Shown here piece by piece: positions 33,054-41,507 of a DNA stretch of 64,000 nucleotides. Source of the DNA: JACDAE01 sp963744875. Its GTDB lineage: Bacteria > Chloroflexota > Ktedonobacteria > Ktedonobacterales > Ktedonobacteraceae. The translations under genes and the position numbers were made by a program. Each line of letters begins with the position of its first letter. The first letter of the stretch is position 1. The notes below the pieces were generated by a model that had not been told where the DNA came from, made no database searches, and saw nothing but the letters and a program-made list of their open reading frames with translations. Location: the NCBI GenBank assembly GCA_963744875.1, contig CAVUVQ010000002.1, positions 434,001 through 498,000 on the forward strand, in the 5' to 3' direction.

Positions 33054-34019
33054 CTATGCTGTACCAAAACTCAATCCTAATTGGCGCAACCATTTCCGAT
33101 ATGCCACAGCCGTGCGATCGGAGCGCAGATGTAGTTCGGCCTGTAGATCGAGTGGTAATAGTTCCGGTCTTTGTGACTCTACGATCGGCACATCCTGCAA
33201 CGTGATCACATCTTGAAAGTTGCGCACCGCTTCTTCAGACATGTCGCCATAATCCATTGCGACATGCGTCCAGGCGATTGAGCGTAGTTCGGAGACGGGC
33301 GTCACCGTAAAATACATGGCGAAACGTGGGCCAGATGAGGATTTAATAAAAAAAGCTGTCAGGCTGCGTAGGACATCGTAGGTATAGGTGACGCTGGCTC
33401 CTGCGCCTGAACCATCGGGATCGGGTTGCCAGACAGTAATATCGCGTGCCGTCACGCCATCGGGACGAATTTCAACTTCATAGTCGTTAATCTCGGGCCG
33501 TTCGGGATCGCCCAGGTAGCCCTGGTGCACAAACGGGAAATGGGCTACATCCAGAAAGTTCTCAATTGCCCGTGGCCCACTGGCGTTATAGTGATAGGGT
33601 CCACAGTGGACTTTACGAAATGATGGATCATCCCACTGTGTAAAGGGCGCAATATCCTGTGTTGGATTGCCCAGGCAGACCCAGATCCAGTTATATTGCT
33701 CACGTACCTGATAGGTTTTAGTGCAGGCGGTTTTAGGTGGTGTCTGGGTTGGATGGGCCGGGAAACGAATGCATTGGCCGGTTTCGTCATACGTCCAGCC
33801 GTGATAGGGACACATGAGCGTCGCGCCCTGGATTTTTCCGAGCGAGAGCCGTGTTCCGCGATGGACGCACAGATCGCGCCATGCGTGGATCTTTTCATTG
33901 ACGCGCCACAAGACGATGTCTTCATCGAGCAAACGGACCGCCATAGGTTTATCGGCTTTGAGGTCGGGTGCATATGCGACGACGTGCCAATCATTGATGA
34001 GGATAGGGTCATGTAACAT
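33054..34019 (-). CDS. Rieske 2Fe-2S ring-hydroxylating oxygenase
   Basis: 321 residues. Rieske cluster ligands Cys51/His53 (LCVHRGTRL) and Cys70/His73 (MCPYHGWTYDE). Mononuclear iron site in ENFLDVAHFPFVHQ (Asn154, Asp157, His160, His165). It resembles the VanA/pheophorbide-oxygenase-like group of single-component oxygenases, which demethylate or hydroxylate aromatic rings with an external reductase. No reductase gene is adjacent and the substrate is unknown. It is a monocistronic gene. Confidence 0.88.
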   Translation of the reverse strand: MLHDPILINDWHVVAYAPDLKADKPMAVRLLDEDIVLWRVNEKIHAWRDLCVHRGTRLSLGKIQGATLMCPYHGWTYDETGQCIRFPAHPTQTPPKTACTKTYQVREQYNWIWVCLGNPTQDIAPFTQWDDPSFRKVHCGPYHYNASGPRAIENFLDVAHFPFVHQGYLGDPERPEINDYEVEIRPDGVTARDITVWQPDPDGSGAGASVTYTYDVLRSLTAFFIKSSSGPRFAMYFTVTPVSELRSIAWTHVAMDYGDMSEEAVRNFQDVITLQDVPIVESQRPELLPLDLQAELHLRSDRTAVAYRKWLRQLGLSFGTA

Positions 34020-34509
34020 AGAAGGTGTAGCTCCTGTTCGTGGTGGGGGAGGATGGTGCTAGAGAAGATCTTTCTTTAGGAAGAATACCTGATTGATTAA
34101 GGAATTGCAAGGTTCAGGTGGGTGAAGTGTGTCTATGTGCGCCCAGAGAAAGGCGTCATGAATTGTGATGCGGGATGTGACGTGGAAAGATGATTTTGCG
34201 AATTCGGGATCTTTTGGGGTACACCCTATACACCATGCTGATTGAGCTTATGGGTGCAGGAGCAAGGGTGCGATGCGGTGAATGGGGGTTGCGGATCGAG
34301 AAAAAGCGAGACAGGGCAAAAAAGTCCTGATTGATGACTGAAATGTTTTCTGTTATGCAATAGAACCTGTAATTTACTCTCGAAAAATCCCCCTGGTTTT
34401 GGGATAAAAAGAGGTTTTCGAGAATGGCTGTGATATGTTTTAATTATCAGTATATTCTTTAAACGGAGAGAGACGGAGAGCAAAGAGTGTTCTTCGAGGG
34501 AAGCAACTC
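34020..34509. other. Intergenic region
   Basis: About 490 bases without a credible gene; a 179-codon minus frame over 34226-34765 is only the shadow of the membrane gene extended into this space. A loose inverted repeat CTCGAAAA / TTTTCGAG around 34379-34424 could form a hairpin. Nothing else is visible. Confidence 0.4.
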
Positions 34510-35115
34510 TCATAGGGGGCTCATCGTCATCGTCATGTAGATCATGTCGAGAAACATCCAGCACATGATTGCACTCATGAGAACATGTGCCACATTTGCG
34601 CCGAGTTGGAGACCATCTCTCCTCGTTTGCTGAAGGTCTGCGACCACCTCTCGTCCATAAAAAACGGTGAGGAAGGCAAAGGCAGCAAAGAAGAGAGAAT
34701 TTACACAACGGGCGGGAGAACTCATGCTGAGCGCCATATTCCCCATGAGGAGAAACATATAACACATTCCACTGTGCATGAGGATATGAATCGCATCAGA
34801 TTGAACAGCGGAAGGTTGGTCGGTTTTTCCGAGCAGAAAAGCTACCAGCGGTTTGTGTACCAACAAGCGACCAGTCCACCACGCCGTGGCAAAGGCAAAA
34901 AGGACGCTACTCCAGAAAAGAAGGGAAGGGCTCAGGAAATTCTCTGGGGCAAGCATCCATGCCATCCCAGCCGCCATGAGTCCATGTCCCACTTCGTTTT
35001 CGACATCGATGTGACAGAGCCATCGATGCCCATTGATGAGACGAAGAAGATAAAAGATGACGATCAGGAGACAAAGAAACAACCAGAACGCATGAAGCAA
35101 GGGAAGACCAGACAT
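34510..35115 (-). CDS. Met-rich multi-helix membrane protein (DUF5134-like)
   Basis: The ATG at 35115 has GAGG 8 bases upstream. 201 residues, about five helices. Met, His and Cys cluster in and next to the helices (VGHGLMAAGMAWML, ILMHSGMCYMFLLMGNMALSM, VAHVLMSAIMCWMFLDMIYMTMTMSP). The layout recalls DUF5134-type membrane proteins. The ligand-rich helices suggest copper handling, but no copper-family gene is adjacent, so this is a guess. Confidence 0.65.
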   Translation of the reverse strand: MSGLPLLHAFWLFLCLLIVIFYLLRLINGHRWLCHIDVENEVGHGLMAAGMAWMLAPENFLSPSLLFWSSVLFAFATAWWTGRLLVHKPLVAFLLGKTDQPSAVQSDAIHILMHSGMCYMFLLMGNMALSMSSPARCVNSLFFAAFAFLTVFYGREVVADLQQTRRDGLQLGANVAHVLMSAIMCWMFLDMIYMTMTMSPL

Positions 35116-35460
35116 GAATGTATCCTCATTCTTTCCTGAAGAAATCAGGTACTTCAACCACGTGAACAACCATACGAACCCGCAGGAGGAGCAAACGTAC
35201 TGTCTTTTGCTTGCAGGGCACTACGAGAGAGAAGATACAAGAGAAGTATACCTAGCTCTCCCAGGAAAATACAACAGACAAGCTGCGAAATGGTGTATTA
35301 TGAGTCGAGTGTCGTTTTTTTGAGAAATCGCGAGGAACAGCAGTTTCAGAGTGGGGACAGGCACTTTATAACGCGCTTTGAGAGGATCAATCACGCAGTG
35401 GATCCCTTTTCCTCTTCTCCATGAATTGCTGCTGGCATGGAGGGAAAATCGGGGAGAACA
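35116..35460. other. Intergenic region
   Basis: About 350 bases; frames here lack ribosome sites and are not convincing. No repeat or RNA structure recognised. Confidence 0.35.
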
Positions 35461-35642
35461 TGTCGGACACCATTATGGGTGCGTCGGATCCATGGCGTCT
35501 CCAAGAAGAGGCTCTCGCGTCGGGCCGCTATGTAGCTGCGCCTGCTCCCTATGTCATCGGGACTGGTCTCGAGTACATACAAGCCGGGTTCGATGCTCAA
35601 ATCAAGGGTGTATCTGCCAGAAAAGTGGTCGTCTCTTTGTAA
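35461..35642 (+). pseudogene. Possible C-terminal remnant of a zinc-type alcohol dehydrogenase
   Basis: The plus frame reads DPWRLQEEALASGRYVAAPA, then PYVIGTGLEYIQAGFDAQIK and GVSARKVVVSL, stop. The pattern of strand, 'A..G.', helix and final KVVV resembles the last 50 residues of medium-chain dehydrogenases (..EAFD.L..G...GKVVV). No Rossmann fold precedes it. It is a weak, family-level resemblance only. Confidence 0.3.
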
Positions 35643-35713
35643 GACCACCTGAAGATGCTATCAAGGGCTATCTTTTCTCCTCAACAGGAATGCGTTTTCT
35701 GGCAAACGGGCAC

Positions 35714-35763
35714 AAAGAAAACGATGGTCAAACAAAGAATGAATAGACCATCGTTTTCTTTTG
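35714..35763. terminator. Bidirectional intrinsic terminator
   Basis: AAAGAAAACGATGGTC pairs perfectly with GACCATCGTTTTCTTT across a 16-base loop, with A-rich and T-rich flanks. It lies 13 bases past the stop of the GH15 gene (minus strand). Confidence 0.85.
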
Positions 35764-35775
35764 TAGGTCCACTTA

Positions 35776-37776
35776 TTAGAGCTTCTGTAAGCGGATCGCG
35801 GCGATGACTGGATCGGTATGATGCTCGGAATTGTTACGTATCTCGGCCTTGCGCAGGTTTGTCGCGCTATTGATAAGTGCTATATGAGTAAACGCTTGCG
35901 GATAATTCCCTAATGCGATGTTGTTGCGCGTGTCGATCTCTTCGGAGAAGAGGCCCAGGCGACCAGCATATGTTAGCAAACGTTCAAAAAGCGAACGTGC
36001 CTCTGTGATGCGGCCCTGTAACGCCAGGTTGTCGACCAGCCAGAAGGTGCAAAGGCCGAAGGTTCCCTCTGAGCCAGCCAGCCCGTCGTCTGAGATGTAA
36101 CGATAGACAAATCCATGCTCATCCGTCAGTTTTTCTATGATGCGATCAACCGTTGAGCGCATGCGTGGATCGTCCGCCGGAATGAAACCGACCAGTGGCA
36201 ATACCAGGTTGGATGCATCTAAGGTGCTATCGCCATAGGATTGTGTAAATGCGCCTATTGCCGGGTTATAGCCGTGGGTCAGGATGTCGGCGCGGATCTC
36301 GTCGCGGATGGCATGCCAGCGTGTGAGATCGGCTTCCAGGTGATGCTGTTCCGCTACCTTGATGCCGCGATCAAGGGCGACCCAGCACATAATTTTAGAA
36401 TAGACGAAGTGTCGAGGCTCGCTTCTGACTTCCCAGATGCCGCTGTCGGTCTCATGCCAGTGATCGCAGACGTGGTTGACGATGGTGCGCATCATATCCC
36501 ACAATGGACCTTCGAGCTTCTCTCCATAACGCTCCAGGCTATCCTGGTGTTGGTAGAGATGGATACAGTCCAGTACCTCGCCGAAGATGTCCAGTTGCTT
36601 CTGGCTTGCTGCACCGTTGCCGATGCGGACCGGGCGCGAATCGTTATACCCGCTGAGGTGGGGGAGCTCTTGCTCGGTCAGGTCACGTTCACCGCGAATG
36701 CCGTACATAATCTGCATGTCCGCACCATCTGCAATTGAGAGGCGGCGTAACCAGTGCGTAAATGCCCGCGATTCATCCGTGAAACCAACCATATTGAGTG
36801 CGTAGAGCGTAAAGGAAGCGTCACGTAACCAGGTAAAGCGGTAATCCCAGTTGCGTACGCCACCCAGCTCCTCCGGTAAAGATGTAGTAGGCGCGGCAAC
36901 CACAGCTCCTGTTGGCGCGTAGGTCATCATCTTCAAGGCAAGTGCACTACGTTGGACCCAATCTTCATAGGGTCCGTGATAGGTGCAACCAGCCAGCCAC
37001 GTGCGCCAACGATGCAACGTATGGGCCAGTTCTGCATCAAAGTTGCGCTGGTGTAACTCTGTCTCTACCAGTCGCTGTGCAGCTTGAGCCGTACGTCCTA
37101 CACCGAGCGCGAACGTCAGACATTCTCCCTCGGTTAACGTCATGCTGGCTACGAGGGTGGGATGCCAGTCGCCGTCCTCCTCGCTGACCTCAACGGTAAA
37201 GGGCAATGATAAAAGACCACTACCTACAATTGCCAGCCCAACGTGCTGCCGTGCGCTGGTGATAAGGGCCCCTTTATTGTCTGGTGCCAGTATAATCTGG
37301 CATGGTGAAGCCGCGTAATCCGGGCTAACGCGTAGCTTCATCGTCACGGAGATCTCGCCGTGGGTGCATTCTACAATACGCACCAGACTGTGGCAGGAGC
37401 CATCTTCACGAGCCGTCCAGGTGTTGTTATTCATTCCCTGATAAGGCCATGCACGTAGCGTCTCTACCGGCATGAAATCTGTGAGTACAATCTCGCCTGC
37501 AGTGCTGGCATAACGTGTTTGTAAGACGTTGCTGCCCCGTAAATAGCGCTGCGAACCAGGAATCGTTCCTTCGGTGGGCGCGATCTGGAAGTACCCTCCA
37601 TGCTCAGCATCGAGCAAACGGCAGAAGATGGCCGGGCTATCAAAGTCCGGTAGACATCCCCAGTCTACCGCTCCATCCGGTGATATCAACACCGCTGAAT
37701 GACAATCACCGATGACTCCGTACGAATTAATCGGCATGTACGTGCGATTGATTTCGTTCTTCCCAACCATTGACAC
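35776..37776 (-). CDS. Glycoside hydrolase family 15 (glucoamylase/trehalase-like)
   Basis: 666 residues, the usual length for bacterial GH15. The N-terminal beta-sandwich starts INSYGVIGDCHSAVLISPDGAVDWGCLPDFDSPAIF. The (alpha/alpha)6 barrel carries LPEELGGVRNWDYRFTWLRDASFTLYAL and WEVRSEPRHFVYSKIMCWVALDRGI. Family knowledge: these inverting enzymes release glucose from maltooligosaccharides or trehalose; the second is common in actinobacterial paralogues. No signal peptide, so it acts in the cytoplasm. The start is GTG (37776; AGAGAG upstream) or the ATG two codons later. It diverges from the alpha-galactosidase gene. Confidence 0.9.
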   Translation of the reverse strand: MSMVGKNEINRTYMPINSYGVIGDCHSAVLISPDGAVDWGCLPDFDSPAIFCRLLDAEHGGYFQIAPTEGTIPGSQRYLRGSNVLQTRYASTAGEIVLTDFMPVETLRAWPYQGMNNNTWTAREDGSCHSLVRIVECTHGEISVTMKLRVSPDYAASPCQIILAPDNKGALITSARQHVGLAIVGSGLLSLPFTVEVSEEDGDWHPTLVASMTLTEGECLTFALGVGRTAQAAQRLVETELHQRNFDAELAHTLHRWRTWLAGCTYHGPYEDWVQRSALALKMMTYAPTGAVVAAPTTSLPEELGGVRNWDYRFTWLRDASFTLYALNMVGFTDESRAFTHWLRRLSIADGADMQIMYGIRGERDLTEQELPHLSGYNDSRPVRIGNGAASQKQLDIFGEVLDCIHLYQHQDSLERYGEKLEGPLWDMMRTIVNHVCDHWHETDSGIWEVRSEPRHFVYSKIMCWVALDRGIKVAEQHHLEADLTRWHAIRDEIRADILTHGYNPAIGAFTQSYGDSTLDASNLVLPLVGFIPADDPRMRSTVDRIIEKLTDEHGFVYRYISDDGLAGSEGTFGLCTFWLVDNLALQGRITEARSLFERLLTYAGRLGLFSEEIDTRNNIALGNYPQAFTHIALINSATNLRKAEIRNNSEHHTDPVIAAIRLQKL

Positions 37777-38316
37777 AACACTTCTCTCTTTTAGACTATT
37801 TTTTAGACATCCTTAGAACAACCTGAGAATAATCTTAGCTCCTCATAAGAATATCTAGTGAGGAGCCTCATAACAGACAAGAACGCAATAGACTATGTCA
37901 GAGTAACAGGTTTTCGCAAAAGTTTTTTTTTGTGACATTTGTACCTATACCGCTTCCCAACATATGTGTAATAATAGCCATAAGTCCCCTCCACACCTCG
38001 TCCATTCGTCCTCTACCTATGTATTTTTTGTTGCATACGAGGATATAACGTATGGGCAGACGCTATTATTCCTGATCGGATATTCTACTTTAGCCACCAG
38101 ATATTTTGCCTGTTCGGCTCTTTAAAAGGGACCTAGTCACACAAGAGAAGGACCTTTACTTGCATACCTTCAGAAAAATATTCATTGAATATAGAGTCAT
38201 TTTCAACGCTTATATGTTTTATACTTATGCTGAAAATTATTTATTTGCCTTATAAAAGCTGTGATGTTCTCTATAAACAGCGCAAGAAACTCATCTTATC
38301 TACAATAGTAAGGGTA
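37777..38316. other. Divergent intergenic region between GH15 and GH27 genes
   Basis: AT-rich, about 540 bases without a gene. It contains a run of nine T (37925-37933) and TATA-like boxes. The GH15 promoter must lie near 37790-37950. No further regulator or RNA gene seen. Confidence 0.4.
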
Positions 38317-38346
38317 TTGACAAGTTTGTACCCAAAATGATACATT
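38317..38346 (+). promoter_or_regulatory. Promoter of the alpha-galactosidase gene
   Basis: TTGACA (38317-38322), 18-base spacer, TACATT (38341-38346). Transcription would start near 38353, just ahead of the large palindrome. Confidence 0.6.
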
Positions 38347-38361
38347 CGTCCTGACCCCATT

Positions 38362-38392
38362 TTTAATGAATTTCACGGTGAAATTCATTAAA
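38362..38392. promoter_or_regulatory. 31-bp perfect palindrome, candidate operator
   Basis: TTTAATGAATTTCAC-G-GTGAAATTCATTAAA, 15-bp arms around one base. It starts about 10 bases after the predicted transcription start and 44 bases before the alpha-galactosidase ATG, a classic repressor position. The AT-rich symmetric site suits a dimeric repressor, perhaps LacI/GntR-like. It could also form an RNA hairpin in the leader. Confidence 0.7.
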
Positions 38393-38435
38393 GTTATTGA
38401 CGCGACGTTCGTACCATTCAAGGAGTGAAAGTATT

Positions 38436-39794
38436 ATGCGCGGAAAGCAAAGAACGTTCTTGAAAAGTCACCTCACTATTTTGTTTGTTGCCATACTGGC
38501 AGCAACAGCTTTCTCAGGGATAGGTAGTAGCAGGATAGCGCTTGTTGCTCACGCTGAGGATAATGGTGTTGCAAAGACTCCATTCATGGGTTGGAGCACC
38601 TATAGTTTTGACGGTGGTTATCCCACAGAAGCCAACATTGAGGCGCAGGCCAATGTCGAGGCAAGTAAATTAAAAGCATATGGCTACAATTATGTTCTGC
38701 TGGATGACCACTATTATCTTAACCCCGGAACAACCGTAGATCAGTATGGACGTTGGGTCACGAATCCTGCACAATTCCCTAATGGTATTGCGGCAGTAGC
38801 TAAATATGTTCACCAGCGGGGACTCAAATTCGGCATTTATGTAACCTCGGGTATTCCGGTAGCAGCCGTTAATCAGAATACGCCTATTGAGGGTACACCT
38901 TATCATGCTCAAGACATTGCCAATACGAGCAAATACCAGAATAACTGGGGTGGTTTCGGCAATGTTATGTACTACATTGATTATTCTAAACCTGGTGCTC
39001 AGGCATTTCTCAATTCCTGGGCCGACCTGTTTGCCTCCTGGGGAGTGGATTTCCTCAAAATTGATGCCGTTGGAGATTGGAATCAGCAAGATGTTCAGGC
39101 ATGGTCAGATGCTTTGCGTCAGAGTGGGCGTCCCATTCTCTTCGATCTCTCGAATTGGCTAGACATCAATAATATCAGTTTTTGGCGGCAGTATTCTAAC
39201 GCGTGGCGCATTGATGGTGATGTCCAGTGCTACTCAAGCTGTCCCACTACGACCCAACTGGTTGATTGGAACAGCGTTGCTACCAGATTCACTGATGTGC
39301 CAAAGTGGGCACCGCTTGCTCAACCGGGAGGATGGAATGACCTGGATTCTCTCAATGTGGCCGATAGCAATGCTCTGGATGGTCTTACCAACGATGAAAA
39401 ACAAAGCTATGTCACACTCTGGGCTATAGAAGCTGCTCCCCTTTACGCTGGTGATGATCTCACTCATATGACCAGTTATGGGCTTTCTCTGCTCACGAAT
39501 AGGGAAGTGATTGCAGTAGATCAACAGGGTAGGGCTGCTGTGCCCGTTTCACAAGCCAGCGAGCAGCAAGTCTGGTATACGAAGAACAGAGATGGTAGCT
39601 ATACCGTTGCGCTCTTTAATCTGGGTGCATCTGCGGCGACGGTCACGGCCAATTGGAGCAGCCTGGGTATCAGTGGTGCTGCAACTGTGCGCGATCTGTG
39701 GAGTCATAAGAGTCTCGGTTCCTTTTCCAGCAGCTTTAGTGCTACTCTGAATACTCATGCCTCGCGCTTGCTACGTGTGATGCCGCGCGGGTGA
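38436..39794 (+). CDS. Secreted glycoside hydrolase family 27 (alpha-galactosidase-like)
   Basis: The ATG at 38436 has AAGGAG 10 bases upstream. 452 residues: Sec signal (HLTILFVAILAATAFSG ... VAHA-ED), TIM barrel with KTPFMGWSTYSFDG, YGYNYVLLDDHYYL, nucleophile motif WGVDFLKIDAVGDW, GGWNDLDSLNVAD, then the small C-terminal beta domain (YTVALFNLG ... DLWSHKSLG). GH27 retaining enzymes cleave terminal alpha-galactose; alpha-N-acetylgalactosaminidase or beta-L-arabinopyranosidase activity occurs in the same family. The exported enzyme would degrade plant galactosides. Regulation by the upstream palindrome is likely. Confidence 0.9.
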   Translation: MRGKQRTFLKSHLTILFVAILAATAFSGIGSSRIALVAHAEDNGVAKTPFMGWSTYSFDGGYPTEANIEAQANVEASKLKAYGYNYVLLDDHYYLNPGTTVDQYGRWVTNPAQFPNGIAAVAKYVHQRGLKFGIYVTSGIPVAAVNQNTPIEGTPYHAQDIANTSKYQNNWGGFGNVMYYIDYSKPGAQAFLNSWADLFASWGVDFLKIDAVGDWNQQDVQAWSDALRQSGRPILFDLSNWLDINNISFWRQYSNAWRIDGDVQCYSSCPTTTQLVDWNSVATRFTDVPKWAPLAQPGGWNDLDSLNVADSNALDGLTNDEKQSYVTLWAIEAAPLYAGDDLTHMTSYGLSLLTNREVIAVDQQGRAAVPVSQASEQQVWYTKNRDGSYTVALFNLGASAATVTANWSSLGISGAATVRDLWSHKSLGSFSSSFSATLNTHASRLLRVMPRG

Positions 39795-39831
39795 GGAAGT
39801 TCTATTGGCGATACAAGATTGATCCAGATGT

Positions 39832-39984
39832 GTAGGGGTGTCACCCTGGGTCATTGACTCCAACAAATTGAGGGTTTCGCCAAAAATGATGCAAGCACGA
39901 CACGAATGCCTGCAATGCGTGTCGTGCTTGCATCATTTTTTTCCGAAATAGTTGGAGTCAATGGGTGACGAGCACCGCCCCTAC
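39832..39984. repeat. R2 inverted-repeat element, copy 2 (uninterrupted)
   Basis: The core 39853-39962 has ends ATTGACTCCAAC / GTTGGAGTCAAT and an inner perfect hairpin GATGCAAGCACGACACG / CGTGTCGTGCTTGCATC around a 13-base loop. Flanking it, GTAGGGG and CCCCTAC form an outer imperfect repeat, reminiscent of R1 ends. It lies between the convergent GH27 and kinase genes and may act as a terminator. Confidence 0.85.
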
Positions 39985-40038
39985 GCATTGTGATCGGCAT
40001 TTGTGACCACAATGTGGGTATCGATCGAAATTTTTGGC

Positions 40039-41490
40039 TCATTTCACAACTGCTCCAACGCTCCATACGCCATAATCACCTACGCATTGTCCCGCTGTAT
40101 CCTGCTGACAATAGTTTCCCACCAGGTTTCCATCCGTGCGAACTGATCCCTCGAAAAACAGTGATGCCTGACCGTTAGAGGGCGCAATGGTGAAAAAAAG
40201 ATGTTTTGAAGTATCGCGCACGCCTGAGAATGTACTCTTCCTCTCTATTCCGGTGAAGTTGCCGTTGATCACCTGCCCGTTTTGTTGTACTTGCGTCAGG
40301 GTCATCTCGGTAGTGGTTTTGGTGAGAAGGTTATCTACTGTGCCTTTGTATTGTCGCGCAAGCTCTGGTTGGGCGACAGGAACAATTGTGGGTATCGTCT
40401 TATGTGCAATATGTTGCACACCTGTTGTACTGGTTGTATGTTTGCTTATAAGGAATGTGGTGAGAGGTATGCCACCTCCAAGAAGCAACGCGACAAGTAT
40501 CACTATTGGAATGATGATGCGCCAGTGGCTCCGGCCTGCATCCACTGGAAGAGGCATGTGCATACTTCTCGGATGCGTTCCAGCAGCTTTGTTAAGCGTC
40601 TTCTGTGGCGTACCTTCCTGTTCTTCGACCTGCTCTATCGTTGGTGGCAGTGCTGCGGCGTTGTTTAATGCTTGCCAGAACTCAGCAACGGTTGCATAAC
40701 GCCGTTCAGCGCTGATTGCCATGGCACGTTGAAGTACGAGGGTGACCGGGATCGACAGGGTCGGTACAAGTTCATTGAGCGCTGGTTGAGGGTCTTTTCC
40801 TTTGGTGACAAATGTTGTTGTGCGCTGTAATGCATCCATGGGGACTGTGCCCGTCAGTAGAGTATAACAGGTTGCTCCCAGGCTGTAGATATCGCTGCGC
40901 GGATCGGTGCCCACGCCACTATATTGCTCGGGTGCACTATAACCTGCCGAACAATGACGTATCGCAGTTGTCGTCGTGTCGGGATGATACTCTTTGGCAA
41001 TACCGAAATCGACCAGGACTGTCTGCCCATTTTCTTTTTGCACTATGTTGGCCGGCTTGATATCACGATGCAAGACGGGTATTGGCTGCCTGTGCAGATA
41101 GCTGACCGCATCGACAACAGGCGCTAATAACGCAAGTACTTCAGAGAGTGTAAAGCGCTCCTCAGCTTGCTGCTTCCGTAATCTCTCAAGGTTAAATCCA
41201 TCGATATATTCCATGAGCATGTAGGTCTGGTTATTGTCTTCAAACAGATGGCTGACCATGGGTAGAGCTGGATGATGCAGGCGTTTGAGGATTTCACACT
41301 CGAATAAAAAGCGTTCTCTTTCCGGCCTGCTTTGATTCTTCAGTTCCTTGATTGCAAAGCGCTTGCCACCTAATTTGCGATCTTTCACGATGTAGACGGC
41401 GCTAAAGCCGCCCTGTCCTAGCAGATCCTCTATGACATAGCGGCCCTGCAATTGCGTCCCGATCGGGGCGATCATTTGAGCCTCTTGCAT
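40039..41490 (-). CDS. Membrane Ser/Thr protein kinase (PknB-like)
   Basis: 483 residues with GGGAG 6 bases before the ATG. N-terminal kinase: Gly-loop GQGGFSAVY (25-33), Lys48 in FAIKELK, catalytic loop VLHRDIKPANI, DFGIA, activation segment with APEQYSGVGTDPRSDIYSLG. A linker of about 60 residues leads to one helix (about 332-357, RIIIPIVILVALLLGGGIPLTTFLI) and an external beta domain (QYKGTVDNLL ... GNFTGIER ... LFFEGSVRTDGNLVGNY ... GVWSVG) like the repeats of the 28.9-kb protein. It lies 17 bases after the L,D-transpeptidase gene, so it probably controls cell-wall or envelope functions in response to an external signal. Confidence 0.92.
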   Translation of the reverse strand: MQEAQMIAPIGTQLQGRYVIEDLLGQGGFSAVYIVKDRKLGGKRFAIKELKNQSRPERERFLFECEILKRLHHPALPMVSHLFEDNNQTYMLMEYIDGFNLERLRKQQAEERFTLSEVLALLAPVVDAVSYLHRQPIPVLHRDIKPANIVQKENGQTVLVDFGIAKEYHPDTTTTAIRHCSAGYSAPEQYSGVGTDPRSDIYSLGATCYTLLTGTVPMDALQRTTTFVTKGKDPQPALNELVPTLSIPVTLVLQRAMAISAERRYATVAEFWQALNNAAALPPTIEQVEEQEGTPQKTLNKAAGTHPRSMHMPLPVDAGRSHWRIIIPIVILVALLLGGGIPLTTFLISKHTTSTTGVQHIAHKTIPTIVPVAQPELARQYKGTVDNLLTKTTTEMTLTQVQQNGQVINGNFTGIERKSTFSGVRDTSKHLFFTIAPSNGQASLFFEGSVRTDGNLVGNYCQQDTAGQCVGDYGVWSVGAVVK

Positions 41491-41507
41491 GTTTGTCTCC
41501 CTTGCAA

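Noticed and set aside
34226..34765. 179-codon minus frame
   Set aside because: It overlaps the membrane gene in another frame, has no ribosome site and shows no domain.
36241..36738. 165-codon plus frame
   Set aside because: Antisense to the GH15 catalytic domain, with no independent support.
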